A stretch of 64,000 bases of DNA from Saccharopolyspora aridisoli (GTDB lineage Bacteria > Actinomycetota > Actinomycetes > Mycobacteriales > Pseudonocardiaceae), in contig NZ_SMKV01000005.1 of NCBI RefSeq assembly GCF_004348445.1, positions 171,956 to 235,955 of the forward strand, given 5' to 3'. Of the stretch, positions 1 to 9,301 are shown piece by piece. Below the pieces are notes generated by a model, which worked only from the letters and a program-made list of their open reading frames with translations, was not told the DNA's origin and made no database searches. Position 1 is the first letter of the stretch; each line of letters begins with the position of its first letter. The translations under genes and the position numbers were made by a program.

Positions 1-40
1 GCCGCGTGACGGTATCGCGCAGGATGGAGGTGTGCCTCCC

Positions 41-1159
41 ATGTACTCGGCCACCATGCGGGCCGTCGGCGGCAACGCCGATTTCGAAGCTGATCTGCCC
101 GGTCACGTCCAGCGGGTGCTGGCCACCTGCTTGCAGGCCCGGCGCGACGAGGCGGCCGACCTCGACCCCGCAGTCGGGTCGGCGGTGGCCGAGCTCAACG
201 ACTTCGTGCTCGGCGGTGGCAAGCGCATCCGCCCGACCTTCGCCTGGTGGGGCTGGCGGGCCTGCGGTGGCACGGCCAACGGGCCCGAGGCGGAGGCGAT
301 GCTCCAGGCAGCCAGCGCCCTGGAGCTGATCCAGACGTGCGCGCTGGTGCACGACGACCTCATCGACGAGTCCGACACGCGGCGCGGCAAACCGACGATC
401 CACCGCCGGTTCCAGCAGCAGCACCGGGACTCCGAGCACACCGGCGACGACACCCAGTTCGGCATGGCCGCGGCCGTGCTGCTCGGCGACCTCGCGCTGG
501 CCTGGGCCGACGACATGCTGCACAGCTCGGGCATCCCGGCCGAGGCGATGATGCGTGCGCTGCGCCCGTGGCGCGCGATGCGCACCGAGGTGCTCTCCGG
601 CCAGTACCTGGACGTGCTGGGACAGGTCAACGTCGATGAATCGCCCGAAGCCGCGTTGAAGATCTGCCTCCTCAAGGCAGCCTCTTACACCGTGCAGCGG
701 CCTCTTGAGCTGGGTGCGGAGATCGCCGGGGCCAGGCCCGAGGCGCTGACCGCGCTGCGCCGGTTCGGCTCTGACATCGGCGTGGCGTTCCAGCTGCGCG
801 ACGACCTGCTCGGCGTGTTCGGCGACCCCGCGGTCACCGGCAAGCCAGCCGGAGACGACCTGCGCGAGGGCAAGCGCACTGTGCTGATCGCCGAGGCGGT
901 CGCGGCCGCCCACGAGCGCGACGACCAGGCGAAGCTGGACCTGTTGCACGAGGTGCTGGGCGATCCGCTGCTCACCGAGCAGCGGGTGGAGTCGGCCCGC
1001 GAGGTGCTCACCGAGCTGGGAGCGGTGGCGGCCGTCGAGAAGCGGATCACCGAGCTGACCGGATCGGCGATGCTCGCGCTGCACACCGCCGGGCTCGATG
1101 AGCCCGCGGCGTCGCGGCTCGCCGAGCTGGCCATCGCGGTCACCGACCGGAACCACTGA
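41..1159 (+). CDS. idsA: Polyprenyl (geranylgeranyl) diphosphate synthase, IdsA/CrtE type
   Basis: This enzyme condenses isopentenyl diphosphate with allylic diphosphates to make a C15-C20 prenyl diphosphate. The protein of about 372 aa has the first aspartate-rich motif in VHDDLIDESDTRRGKPT (DDxxD) and the second region as QLRDDLLGVFGD, where the classical last Asp is displaced, as is common in actinobacterial IdsA2/GGPP synthases. The start chosen is ATG 41, ten bases after GGAGG at 26-30; the in-frame GTG at 32 is too close to that ribosome binding site. The stop is four bases before the phytoene desaturase start, so the two are almost certainly one transcript and the product probably feeds carotenoid synthesis. 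It is the positional equivalent of M. tuberculosis Rv2173 (idsA2). Chain length cannot be fixed from sequence. Confidence 0.9.
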   Translation: MYSATMRAVGGNADFEADLPGHVQRVLATCLQARRDEAADLDPAVGSAVAELNDFVLGGGKRIRPTFAWWGWRACGGTANGPEAEAMLQAASALELIQTCALVHDDLIDESDTRRGKPTIHRRFQQQHRDSEHTGDDTQFGMAAAVLLGDLALAWADDMLHSSGIPAEAMMRALRPWRAMRTEVLSGQYLDVLGQVNVDESPEAALKICLLKAASYTVQRPLELGAEIAGARPEALTALRRFGSDIGVAFQLRDDLLGVFGDPAVTGKPAGDDLREGKRTVLIAEAVAAAHERDDQAKLDLLHEVLGDPLLTEQRVESAREVLTELGAVAAVEKRITELTGSAMLALHTAGLDEPAASRLAELAIAVTDRNH

Positions 1160-1163
1160 AGCC

Positions 1164-2639
1164 ATGCGCTCGGTCACCGGACGCACCGACCACGTGGTGA
1201 TCGTCGGCGCCGGGCTGGCCGGGCTGTCCGCGGCGCTGCACCTGGCTGGTTCGGGGCGGCGGGTGACGGTCGTGGAACGCGCCGGGGTGCCCGGTGGCCG
1301 GGCCGGCCTGAAGGTGCTCGACGGGTACCGGATCGACACCGGCCCGACCGTGCTGACGATGCCGGAGCTGCTCGACGAGGCGCTGCACGCCGTCGGCTCG
1401 TCAGTGCGCGAACGCCTGGACCTGATCCCGCTGCACCCGGCCTACCAGGCGAGGTTCACCGACGGATCGGCGCTGGACGTGCACACCGACGCCGACGCGA
1501 TGGAGCACGAGGTGCGGCGGCTGGCCGGACCGCGCGAGGCCGACGGGTACCGGCGGCTGCGGCACTGGTTGAGCGAGGTCTACCGGGCGGAGATGCACCG
1601 GTTCATCGACGCCAACTTCGACTCGCCGCTGGACCTGGTCTCGCCGGAACTGGCGCGGCTGGTGGCGCTCGGGGGTTTCGGCAGGCTCGGCCCGGCGATC
1701 GGTCGGTTCCTGCGCGACGAGCGGCTGCGCCGGGTGTTCTCCTTCCAAGCGCTCTACGCGGGTCTGGATCCGCGCCGCGCGTTGGCGCTGTACGCGGTGA
1801 TCTCCTACATGGACACGATCAACGGCGTGTGGTTCCCGCGCGGCGGCATGCACGCGGTGCCCGCGGCGATGGCCGAGGCCGCAGCGCAGGCCGGGGTGGA
1901 GTTTCACTACGCGACCGAGGTGACCGGCTTGGAGCGCAGCGGCGACCGGGTCAGCGCGGTGCTCACCGCCGACGAGCGGATCGCCGCCGACGCGGTGGTG
2001 CTCACCCCCGACCTGCCCGTGGTGCACCGGCTGCTGAGCAGCCGACCGAAGCGCCGGTTGCGATGGTCGCCGTCGGCCGTGGTGCTGCACGCGGGCACCA
2101 AGCGGAGCTGGTCGTCGGCTCATCACACGATCTCCTTCGGCGAGGCGTGGCAGAGCACCTTCACCGAGATCATCCGCGACGGGCGACCGATGACCGACCC
2201 GTCCCTGCTCGTCACCCGGCCGACGGCGAGCGATCCGTCGCTGGCCCCGGACGGCAGGGAACTGCACTACGTCCTCGCGCCGTGCCCGAACCTGCAGACC
2301 GGCCCGATCGACTGGGCGCGGGTGGGGCCCCGCTACCGGGAGGAGCTGGTGCGCGTCCTCGACGACCGGGGGTTCTCAGGGTTCGGCGCGGCGATTGAGA
2401 CGTCGGACCTGGTGACGCCCGTGGAGTGGGCGGCGGAGGGACACGCCGCGGGCACTCCGTTCTCGGCCGCGCACACCTTCTCCCAGACGGGACCGTTCCG
2501 GCCGAAGAACCTCGTGCGCGGTCTGGGCAACGTCGTCCTCGCGGGTTCCGGCACGACTCCGGGGGTCGGGGTTCCTCCGGTGCTGATCTCGGGGAAGCTC
2601 GCCGCGCAGCGGGTCCTGGGTCGTCCGAGCTCCAGCTGA
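1164..2639 (+). CDS. crtI: Phytoene desaturase (CrtI-type FAD-dependent carotenoid desaturase)
   Basis: This flavoprotein introduces double bonds into phytoene on the way to coloured carotenoids. The 491-aa protein opens with the dinucleotide-binding motif VVIVGAGLAGLSAALHLA followed by GGRAG, and closes with the CrtI signature GTTPGVGVPPVLISGK. ATG 1164 is chosen because it lies four bases after the prenyl synthase stop; an upstream in-frame codon would overlap that gene by over 60 bases. It is translationally coupled to the prenyl diphosphate synthase. No phytoene synthase (crtB) lies in the window, so it must be elsewhere if the pathway is complete. A related desaturase activity (other CrtI-family oxidases) is the main alternative. 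Confidence 0.88.
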   Translation: MRSVTGRTDHVVIVGAGLAGLSAALHLAGSGRRVTVVERAGVPGGRAGLKVLDGYRIDTGPTVLTMPELLDEALHAVGSSVRERLDLIPLHPAYQARFTDGSALDVHTDADAMEHEVRRLAGPREADGYRRLRHWLSEVYRAEMHRFIDANFDSPLDLVSPELARLVALGGFGRLGPAIGRFLRDERLRRVFSFQALYAGLDPRRALALYAVISYMDTINGVWFPRGGMHAVPAAMAEAAAQAGVEFHYATEVTGLERSGDRVSAVLTADERIAADAVVLTPDLPVVHRLLSSRPKRRLRWSPSAVVLHAGTKRSWSSAHHTISFGEAWQSTFTEIIRDGRPMTDPSLLVTRPTASDPSLAPDGRELHYVLAPCPNLQTGPIDWARVGPRYREELVRVLDDRGFSGFGAAIETSDLVTPVEWAAEGHAAGTPFSAAHTFSQTGPFRPKNLVRGLGNVVLAGSGTTPGVGVPPVLISGKLAAQRVLGRPSSS

Positions 2640-2775
2640 CCAGACGAGGAGGACGCGGTTCGTGCCCGCGACCCCGGATGGCGGGGCACCGCCGATGTGG
2701 CGATGATGCTCATCGCGGGGACCAGTGATCTTCACGGCTCCGCCGCAACGACACCCCAGTGATCGAGGAGACCAC

Positions 2776-3198
2776 ATGTCCAAGCCGCCGCTGCCGCCCG
2801 ACGCCGTCGAGCTGTTGCGCCGCGCCAACCCGTCCGTGATCACGACGCTGCGCTCCGACGGCACGCCGGTGTCCACGCCCACCTGGTACCTGTGGGAGGA
2901 CGACGGCCGGGCCATGATCAACATGGACGCCGCCCGCGTTCGCCTCAAGCACATCCAGCGGGACCCGCGCGTGTCGCTGAGCGTTCTGGACTCCGGCGAC
3001 TGGTACACCCACGTCACCGTCATCGGCCGGGTGACCGAGCTCAAGGACGACGAAGGACTCGTCGACATCGACCGCCTCGCCAACCTCTACCTCGGCAACC
3101 AGTACCCGAACCGGGAGAACCCGCGGGTCAGCGCCTGGATCGAGGTCGACAAGTGGCACGGCTGGGGCTCGATGAAGGACAACGACCAGCCCGGCTGA
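2776..3198 (+). CDS. PPOX-class (pyridoxamine-5'-phosphate-oxidase-fold) F420/flavin protein
   Basis: A 140-aa split-barrel protein of the PPOX class; members bind FMN, F420 or haem and reduce diverse substrates, usually as dimers in the cytoplasm. The visible family pattern is NPSVITTLRSDGTPVSTPTW near the N-terminus, then the WYLWEDDGRAMINMD strand pair and RDPRVSLSVLD. The start ATG 2776 is preceded by GAGGAG at 2765-2770. It follows crtI by 136 bases with no obvious terminator, so it may be co-transcribed. A second PPOX protein of similar size lies at 25400-25825. Cofactor and substrate cannot be assigned. Confidence 0.8.
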   Translation: MSKPPLPPDAVELLRRANPSVITTLRSDGTPVSTPTWYLWEDDGRAMINMDAARVRLKHIQRDPRVSLSVLDSGDWYTHVTVIGRVTELKDDEGLVDIDRLANLYLGNQYPNRENPRVSAWIEVDKWHGWGSMKDNDQPG

Positions 3199-3205
3199 GC
3201 ACGTT

Positions 3206-3236
3206 CTCCCCGGGTGGCGCCACACCACCCGGGGAG
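3206..3236. terminator. Bidirectional hairpin terminator
   Basis: A perfect 12-bp inverted repeat (3206-3217 with 3225-3236, loop of 7) sits between the converging PPOX gene and the Rv2175c-like gene, so it can end transcription from both sides. Confidence 0.75.
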
Positions 3237-3240
3237 CCCG

Positions 3241-3615
3241 TCAGAAGCCCAGAGCTTGAGCCCGGCGCTTGACCTCTCGGCCTCGGTCGCCGCGCAGTGC
3301 GTCGATCGGGGAGCCCGGGAGCGTGTCGTCCGGGGTGAACAGCCACCGGAGGATCTCGTCCTCGTGGTAACCGGCGTCCCGGAGCAGGGTGATCGTGCCG
3401 GGCAGCCCCTTCACGATCTCGTCGTCGACGAAGAAGGCGCTGGGCACGCCCAGCTCCTTGTTCCGCCGCAGGGCGAGCAGATGACCATCACGAATGAGTT
3501 GGTGCACCCGGGTGACGGACCGACCGAGCTTCTCAGCCACGGCGGTCAGCGGCACGACCTCCACATCGGGAGCCAGCACGTCCGGGGCAGCAGGAATTGC
3601 AACCACATCGAACAC
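3241..3615 (-). CDS. Rv2175c-like winged-helix DNA-binding regulator, probable PknL substrate
   Basis: A protein of about 124 aa carrying a helix-turn-helix of the Rv2175c family: VVPLTAVAEKLGRSVTRVHQ is the HTH and the C-terminal part ends with RREVKRRAQALGF-like basic residues. In M. tuberculosis the homologue binds DNA and is phosphorylated by the adjacent kinase PknL, which weakens DNA binding (established for that family). Here the gene is divergent from the PASTA kinase, with 138 bases between the start codons, which preserves the functional pairing. GTG 3615 is chosen as the start because no nearer start leaves the whole domain; the exact start is uncertain and a shorter form from GTG 3606 is possible. 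Confidence 0.82.
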   Translation of the reverse strand: MFDVVAIPAAPDVLAPDVEVVPLTAVAEKLGRSVTRVHQLIRDGHLLALRRNKELGVPSAFFVDDEIVKGLPGTITLLRDAGYHEDEILRWLFTPDDTLPGSPIDALRGDRGREVKRRAQALGF

Positions 3616-3753
3616 CTTGCCACATGACCGCCCGGCGTGCCGCGCACCGCACGGGTAAAGTTGTTGATCACCGCCCCTGCCCGACCGAGCACCGGTACCG
3701 TGCGCGTACCTGCCACAATCGGTGGTGGCAAGGACCCCGGGGAATGGCGAGCG

Positions 3754-5751
3754 ATGACACCTGAGATGCGGCACGGACAGGGCAGCAGCCTCGTCGGAGC
3801 CTTTCTCGAACGTCGCTACCGGGTCGACTCGATGATCGCGCGCGGTGGCATGTCGACCGTTTACCGAGGTCTGGACACCCGCTTGGAGCGCCCGGTGGCG
3901 CTGAAGGTGATGGACGCCCGCTACTCGGGCGACCGCTCCTTCGTCGACCGGTTCGAGCGCGAGGCCCGCTCCGCCGCGAAGCTGCACCACAACGACGTCG
4001 TGGCCGTCTACGACCAGGGTGTGGACCACGGACCCGACGGCGACCACGTGTTCCTCGTCATGGAGCTGGTCGAGGGATGCACGCTGCGCGACCTGATCCT
4101 GGACCGCGGCGGGAAGTTGCCGCTGGCCATGGCGATCAGCGTGATGCAGCCGGTGCTCTCGGCGCTGGCCTCCGCCCATCGCGCGGGCATGGTGCACCGC
4201 GACGTCAAGCCCGAGAACGTGCTCATCGGCAAGGACGGGTCGGTCAAGGTCGCCGACTTCGGGCTGGTGCGCGCCGCCGCCGAGGCGGGCACGACCAGCG
4301 GGAGCGTCATCCTCGGCACCGTCGCCTACCTCTCCCCCGAGCAGGTCACCACGGGTGCCGCCGACGCGCGCACCGACGTCTACGCCGCCGGGGTCGTGCT
4401 CTACGAGCTGCTGACCGGACGCCCGCCCTTCACCGGCGACACGGCGATGTCGGTGGCCTACCAGCACGTCAACGACGACGTGCCGCCTCCCGCGTCGACC
4501 TCACCGGAGGTGCCCGACGCGGTCGACGCGCTCGTCCTGCGCGCCACCCGGCGCGACCCGGCGCAGCGTCCCGCCGACGCGGAGGCGTTCCTGGCCGAGC
4601 TGGAGCAGGTGCGCAGCGACCTGGGCATCGCCCCGGTGGCCGTACCGGTGCCGGCCTCGGAGGCCACGACCGCGCTGATGCCGCCGGTCGCTGACCCGCC
4701 GACCCAGCAGTTCCCGACCGTGCGAGCCCAGCCGACCCGGGTCGAGCCGATACCGGCGGACTTCGAGCAGCAGCCGCGCCAGCACACCCGCGCGCTCGCT
4801 CGTCCGGCCACCGAGGACTACGACACCCTGCGGCCGGGCGCGGGCATGGAGCCGCAACGGCGCAAGGGCCGCCGCAACGGCGCGATGTGGGCCGCGATCG
4901 TGCTGGTCCTGGCCGCGCTGGTGGGCGGCGCCGCGTTCTGGCTCGGCTTCGGCAGCTACGTCTCGGTGCCCAGGATCGTCGGGGTGTCCGAGCAGCAGGC
5001 CGTCCAGTCGCTGCGCGGTGCCGGGCTGACGGCGAACGTGACCAAGGAGAACGACAACGACGTGCCGGAAGGCATCGTGCTCAGCTCGAACCCGTCCGAG
5101 GGTTCGCAGGTGCGCAGCGGTGGTTCGGTGGAAGTCGTGGTGTCGCTGGGCAAGCCCGCCGTGCCGCAGATCGCCGCGGGCATCACGGTCGCGGAGGCCG
5201 AGAACCTGATCCGCAACGCCAAGCTGCAGCCCAAGCACGACTCGTCCTCGGCGCAGTACGACCGCGCGGTGCCCGAGGGGCACGTGATCAGCGTGGACCC
5301 GGCTCCGGGCACCCGGGTGAACCTGAGTTCCGAGGTGTCGCTGATCGTCAGCAAGGGCCCGCCGCCGGTGCAGGTCCCGGACGTGCGCGGGATGAGCCGC
5401 GAGGACGCCTTCACCACGCTGAGCAACTCGGGATTCGAGCCGTACGAGGCGGGCCAGCAGTTCGACGGTGACATCGATGCGGGGAAGGTGGTCAGCACCA
5501 ACCCGACGATCGGCACCGAGGTCAAGCTGGTCGGCCGTCCGCGCATCGGCGTGGTGGTGTCCAACGCGGTTCCGGTGCCCAGCCTCAACGGCATGAAGGT
5601 CACCGAGGCGCAGGTCCGAGTTGCTCAGCTCGGACTTCAGCTGAGCGTGCAGGCGCTGTTCCAGCGCGAGGACATGGTGATCTTGGGCCAGTACCCGCTG
5701 CCGGGCAGCCGGGTGCAACCAGGCTCAGCCGTCCACGTCACGGCGTTCTGA
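3754..5751 (+). CDS. pknL: PknL-like Ser/Thr protein kinase with four PASTA domains
   Basis: A 665-aa receptor-type kinase. Kinase features in order: glycine loop ARGGMSTVYRG, catalytic Lys in VALKVMD (about residue 51), HRDVKPENVL catalytic loop and DFG in VADFGLVRA, followed by a proline/threonine-rich juxtamembrane stretch, one membrane segment (WAAIVLVLAALVGGAAFW) and four extracellular PASTA repeats to the C-terminus. PASTA domains bind peptidoglycan fragments or lipid II, so the protein probably couples wall status to phosphorylation of the neighbouring Rv2175c-like regulator. ATG 3754 is preferred over an upstream in-frame ATG at 3637 because the region before it is non-conserved and faces the divergent promoter. 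M. tuberculosis PknL lacks PASTA repeats, so this resembles the corynebacterial form. Confidence 0.93.
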   Translation: MTPEMRHGQGSSLVGAFLERRYRVDSMIARGGMSTVYRGLDTRLERPVALKVMDARYSGDRSFVDRFEREARSAAKLHHNDVVAVYDQGVDHGPDGDHVFLVMELVEGCTLRDLILDRGGKLPLAMAISVMQPVLSALASAHRAGMVHRDVKPENVLIGKDGSVKVADFGLVRAAAEAGTTSGSVILGTVAYLSPEQVTTGAADARTDVYAAGVVLYELLTGRPPFTGDTAMSVAYQHVNDDVPPPASTSPEVPDAVDALVLRATRRDPAQRPADAEAFLAELEQVRSDLGIAPVAVPVPASEATTALMPPVADPPTQQFPTVRAQPTRVEPIPADFEQQPRQHTRALARPATEDYDTLRPGAGMEPQRRKGRRNGAMWAAIVLVLAALVGGAAFWLGFGSYVSVPRIVGVSEQQAVQSLRGAGLTANVTKENDNDVPEGIVLSSNPSEGSQVRSGGSVEVVVSLGKPAVPQIAAGITVAEAENLIRNAKLQPKHDSSSAQYDRAVPEGHVISVDPAPGTRVNLSSEVSLIVSKGPPPVQVPDVRGMSREDAFTTLSNSGFEPYEAGQQFDGDIDAGKVVSTNPTIGTEVKLVGRPRIGVVVSNAVPVPSLNGMKVTEAQVRVAQLGLQLSVQALFQREDMVILGQYPLPGSRVQPGSAVHVTAF

Positions 5752-5785
5752 AACTCGCTCCCCGATTCGGCGGTCGCTTCTTCGG

Positions 5786-5802
5786 TGGAAGATCTCCACC
5801 CA
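5786..5802 (+). terminator. Short hairpin after pknL
   Basis: A 6-bp inverted repeat (GGTGGA with TCCACC, loop of 5) lies 34 bases after the kinase stop in the 215-base gap before the mannosyltransferase gene. It is a weak terminator candidate; the rest of the gap is comparatively A/T-rich (around 5830-5850) and probably holds the promoter of the downstream gene. Confidence 0.35.
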
Positions 5803-5966
5803 TCGGCGTGATCCTGATCTCGTGTCTGAGTTGTAACGTTTTTGCTACGTGTGGATCTACCTGGGGCGATTCGGGATGTGAAGATCATCCGTGAACGCAT
5901 CGCAACACGCGGTCTGACCTGGTCAGGGCAGGACGGCCGGGCGCTTGTGGAAATATTGAGCGCACC

Positions 5967-7538
5967 ATGGCCCCGATTGTCTCCGTGGAGTCGGCACCAG
6001 GCAGGTCCGGACGGACCCAGGACACGACAGCCGACCCGTTCAGCTTCGGCGGACGTCTCCCCGGACGTCCGCTGCCCTTGCGCACCATCGCGCTCGGCTC
6101 GATCGGTTCCGTGCTGCTGCTGGCCGGCTCGGTCGGCGCCGCGGGAACCCTGATCCACGATCCGGTCCTCGGCGACGGCCCGATGTCGGTGCTGCGCTAC
6201 GGCCACGGTCGCGACGTCGCGGTCACCGTCGTCTACGCGGGGTTCGCGCTGCTGGTCTGGGCGTGGGTGCGACTCGGCCGCGGCGTGATCGCACGACTGG
6301 TGTCCTCAGGCGGAGTGCTGTGGGCGACGGCCGCCTGGCTGGCGCCGATCCTGGTCGCCCCGCCGCTGTTCAGCCGCGACGTCTACAGCTACCTCGGCCA
6401 AGGACTGCTCGCGCTCAACGGCCTCGACCCCTACGGCGTGGGCCCGGCGATGCTGACCGGCCCGATCCCGGAGAACGTCCACCCCACCTGGCAGACCACC
6501 CCCGCGCCCTACGGCCCGCTGTTCATGGGCGTCGCCAAGGGCGTGATCCTGCTGGCCGGGCACGACGTGATCGCCAGCGTCATCGTCATGCGGCTGGTGC
6601 TGCTCGGCGGCCTGGTGCTGCTGATCTGCGCGCTGCCCGGACTGGTCGAGCACCTGGGCGGGCGTTTGCCGGTCGCGCTGTGGCTGGTCGCAGCGAGCCC
6701 GATGACCGTGGTGCACCTGGTCGGCGGCCCGCACAACGACATGCTGATGATCGGCCTGCTCGCGACCGGGACGCTGGCCATGCTGCGGGGACGCAACGTG
6801 CTCGGCATCGGCCTGGTGTCGGCGGCGATGGCGGTGAAGGCGACCGCCGGGCTGGCGCTGCCGTTCCTGGTGTGGATCTGGGCGGCCCGGCTGGAGGGTC
6901 CGAGGCCACGCCGGTTCGTGCACGCGGTCGCGCCCGCCCTGGGCGTGTTCGCGGTGGTCTTCGGCGCCTGCATGGCGCTGGCGAAGGTCGGTTTCGGCTG
7001 GCTGTCGGCGCTGTCGGCGCCCGGCATGATCGTGAATTACCTGTCGGCGCCGACCGCCGTCGGGCAGGCCGTGCACACCGTGCTGTCGCTGTTCGGCGAG
7101 CTCAACATCTGGCCGATCGTGGGCACCACCCGCACGCTGGGCTCGATGCTGCTGCTGGCGCTGCTCGCCTGGAACTGGTGGCAGGCCCGCGACGGTGGGA
7201 CCGAAGCGGTGCGGCGCGCGGCGATCGTGCTGTGCTGCGGGGCGCTGCTCTCGCCCGTGGTGCTGCCCTGGTACCTGACCTGGGGTCTCGCGCTCGGGTC
7301 CGCGTTCGCCTGGACCCCCCGCGCCCTGTCCTACGTGGTGGGCGCCTCGATCGCACTGGTGCTCGCCTACTACCCCGACGGCGAGCAGGCGATGTACAAC
7401 TGGCCGTTCGTCGCCGTCGGCATCGGCGCGGCCGTGCTGGGCGGGACCTCGCTGCTGCGCTTCGACCCGCTCGGGCTGAGCGGCCCGATCCGCGACTTCA
7501 CTCGCGACCTCCGCGAAGAACACCTGCTCCGCCGTTGA
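5967..7538 (+). CDS. Polyprenol-phosphomannose-dependent alpha-1,6-mannosyltransferase (MptA/MptB family, GT-C)
   Basis: A 523-aa integral membrane glycosyltransferase with roughly a dozen hydrophobic segments. The GT-C type periplasmic-loop acidic motif is in the FSRDVYSYLGQGLLALNGLD stretch near residue 135, and the HLVGGPHNDMLMIGLL segment is typical of the MptA/MptB family, which extends the alpha-1,6-mannan core of lipomannan from polyprenol phosphomannose on the outer side of the membrane. In M. tuberculosis mptA (Rv2174) is beside Rv2175c and pknL, so the neighbourhood supports this assignment although the gene sits on the other side of the kinase here. Which of MptA or MptB it matches is not decidable by eye. 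Confidence 0.82.
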   Translation: MAPIVSVESAPGRSGRTQDTTADPFSFGGRLPGRPLPLRTIALGSIGSVLLLAGSVGAAGTLIHDPVLGDGPMSVLRYGHGRDVAVTVVYAGFALLVWAWVRLGRGVIARLVSSGGVLWATAAWLAPILVAPPLFSRDVYSYLGQGLLALNGLDPYGVGPAMLTGPIPENVHPTWQTTPAPYGPLFMGVAKGVILLAGHDVIASVIVMRLVLLGGLVLLICALPGLVEHLGGRLPVALWLVAASPMTVVHLVGGPHNDMLMIGLLATGTLAMLRGRNVLGIGLVSAAMAVKATAGLALPFLVWIWAARLEGPRPRRFVHAVAPALGVFAVVFGACMALAKVGFGWLSALSAPGMIVNYLSAPTAVGQAVHTVLSLFGELNIWPIVGTTRTLGSMLLLALLAWNWWQARDGGTEAVRRAAIVLCCGALLSPVVLPWYLTWGLALGSAFAWTPRALSYVVGASIALVLAYYPDGEQAMYNWPFVAVGIGAAVLGGTSLLRFDPLGLSGPIRDFTRDLREEHLLRR

Positions 7539-7540
7539 CA

Positions 7541-7570
7541 ACAGGGCCCGGAGGAGATTCCGGGCCCTGT
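7541..7570. terminator. Bidirectional hairpin terminator
   Basis: A perfect 11-bp stem (7541-7551 with 7560-7570, loop of 8) lies between the converging mannosyltransferase and DAHP synthase genes, starting two bases after the former's stop. Confidence 0.8.
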
Positions 7571-7604
7571 GCGATGCCAAGCAGGACGAGCGACCGGTCG
7601 AAGA

Positions 7605-9014
<1,410 letters not shown>

Positions 9015-9085
9015 CTACTGCTTTTCCGCCGGGAGCGCAGTCTCACACCCGTCGCCGTGATCCCCGACCACCGGTCGGCGTCGAT

Positions 9086-9169
9086 TCAGAACCGGAGCGG
9101 GCCCGTCCACCGCGCGAACCCCTCACGTCCTAAAAAGCCCACCAAGGTCACCGCAAGCACCACACGCAC
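9086..9169 (-). CDS. Possible 27-aa leader ORF upstream of DAHP synthase
   Basis: An open frame starting GTG 9169 and stopping TGA 9086-9088 would encode a short peptide with a hydrophobic N-terminus (VRVVLAVTLVGFLGREG) and one Trp and three Phe. It lies in the 5' region of the class II DAHP synthase gene on the same strand. It has no strong ribosome binding site and only one Trp, so a classical trp-type attenuator is not supported. It may be chance. Confidence 0.18.
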   Translation of the reverse strand: MRVVLAVTLVGFLGREGFARWTGPLRF

Positions 9170-9173
9170 CACT

Positions 9174-9188
9174 TCAGGGCAGCCCTGA
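9174..9188. promoter_or_regulatory. 15-bp palindrome upstream of DAHP synthase
   Basis: TCAGGGC-A-GCCCTGA is a perfect 7+1+7 palindrome about 185 bases before the aroG start. The size and symmetry fit a dimeric repressor site or a small hairpin. No regulator can be named. Confidence 0.35.
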
Positions 9189-9259
9189 CCTGACGCGGGA
9201 GCCACGAGACGCGCGACGCTCGACCTCCGGGCGCCCGTCGCGGTCGTCCACATGGTGGA

Positions 9260-9288
9260 ACGCGGGGGCGCCGACGACGTCCCCGCGT
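9260..9288 (-). terminator. Hairpin terminator after phosphofructokinase
   Basis: An 8-bp G+C-rich stem (9260-9267 with 9281-9288, loop of 13) lies just past the stop of the phosphofructokinase gene. Confidence 0.6.
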
Positions 9289-9301
9289 CCGCATCGCCGG
9301 A

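Noticed and set aside
3637..3753. N-terminal extension of the PASTA kinase
   Set aside because: In frame from ATG 3637 but it overlaps the divergent promoter, and the kinase domain begins properly after ATG 3754.
9086..9169. Trp attenuator leader for DAHP synthase
   Set aside because: Only a single Trp codon and no clear terminator-antiterminator pair before the gene.
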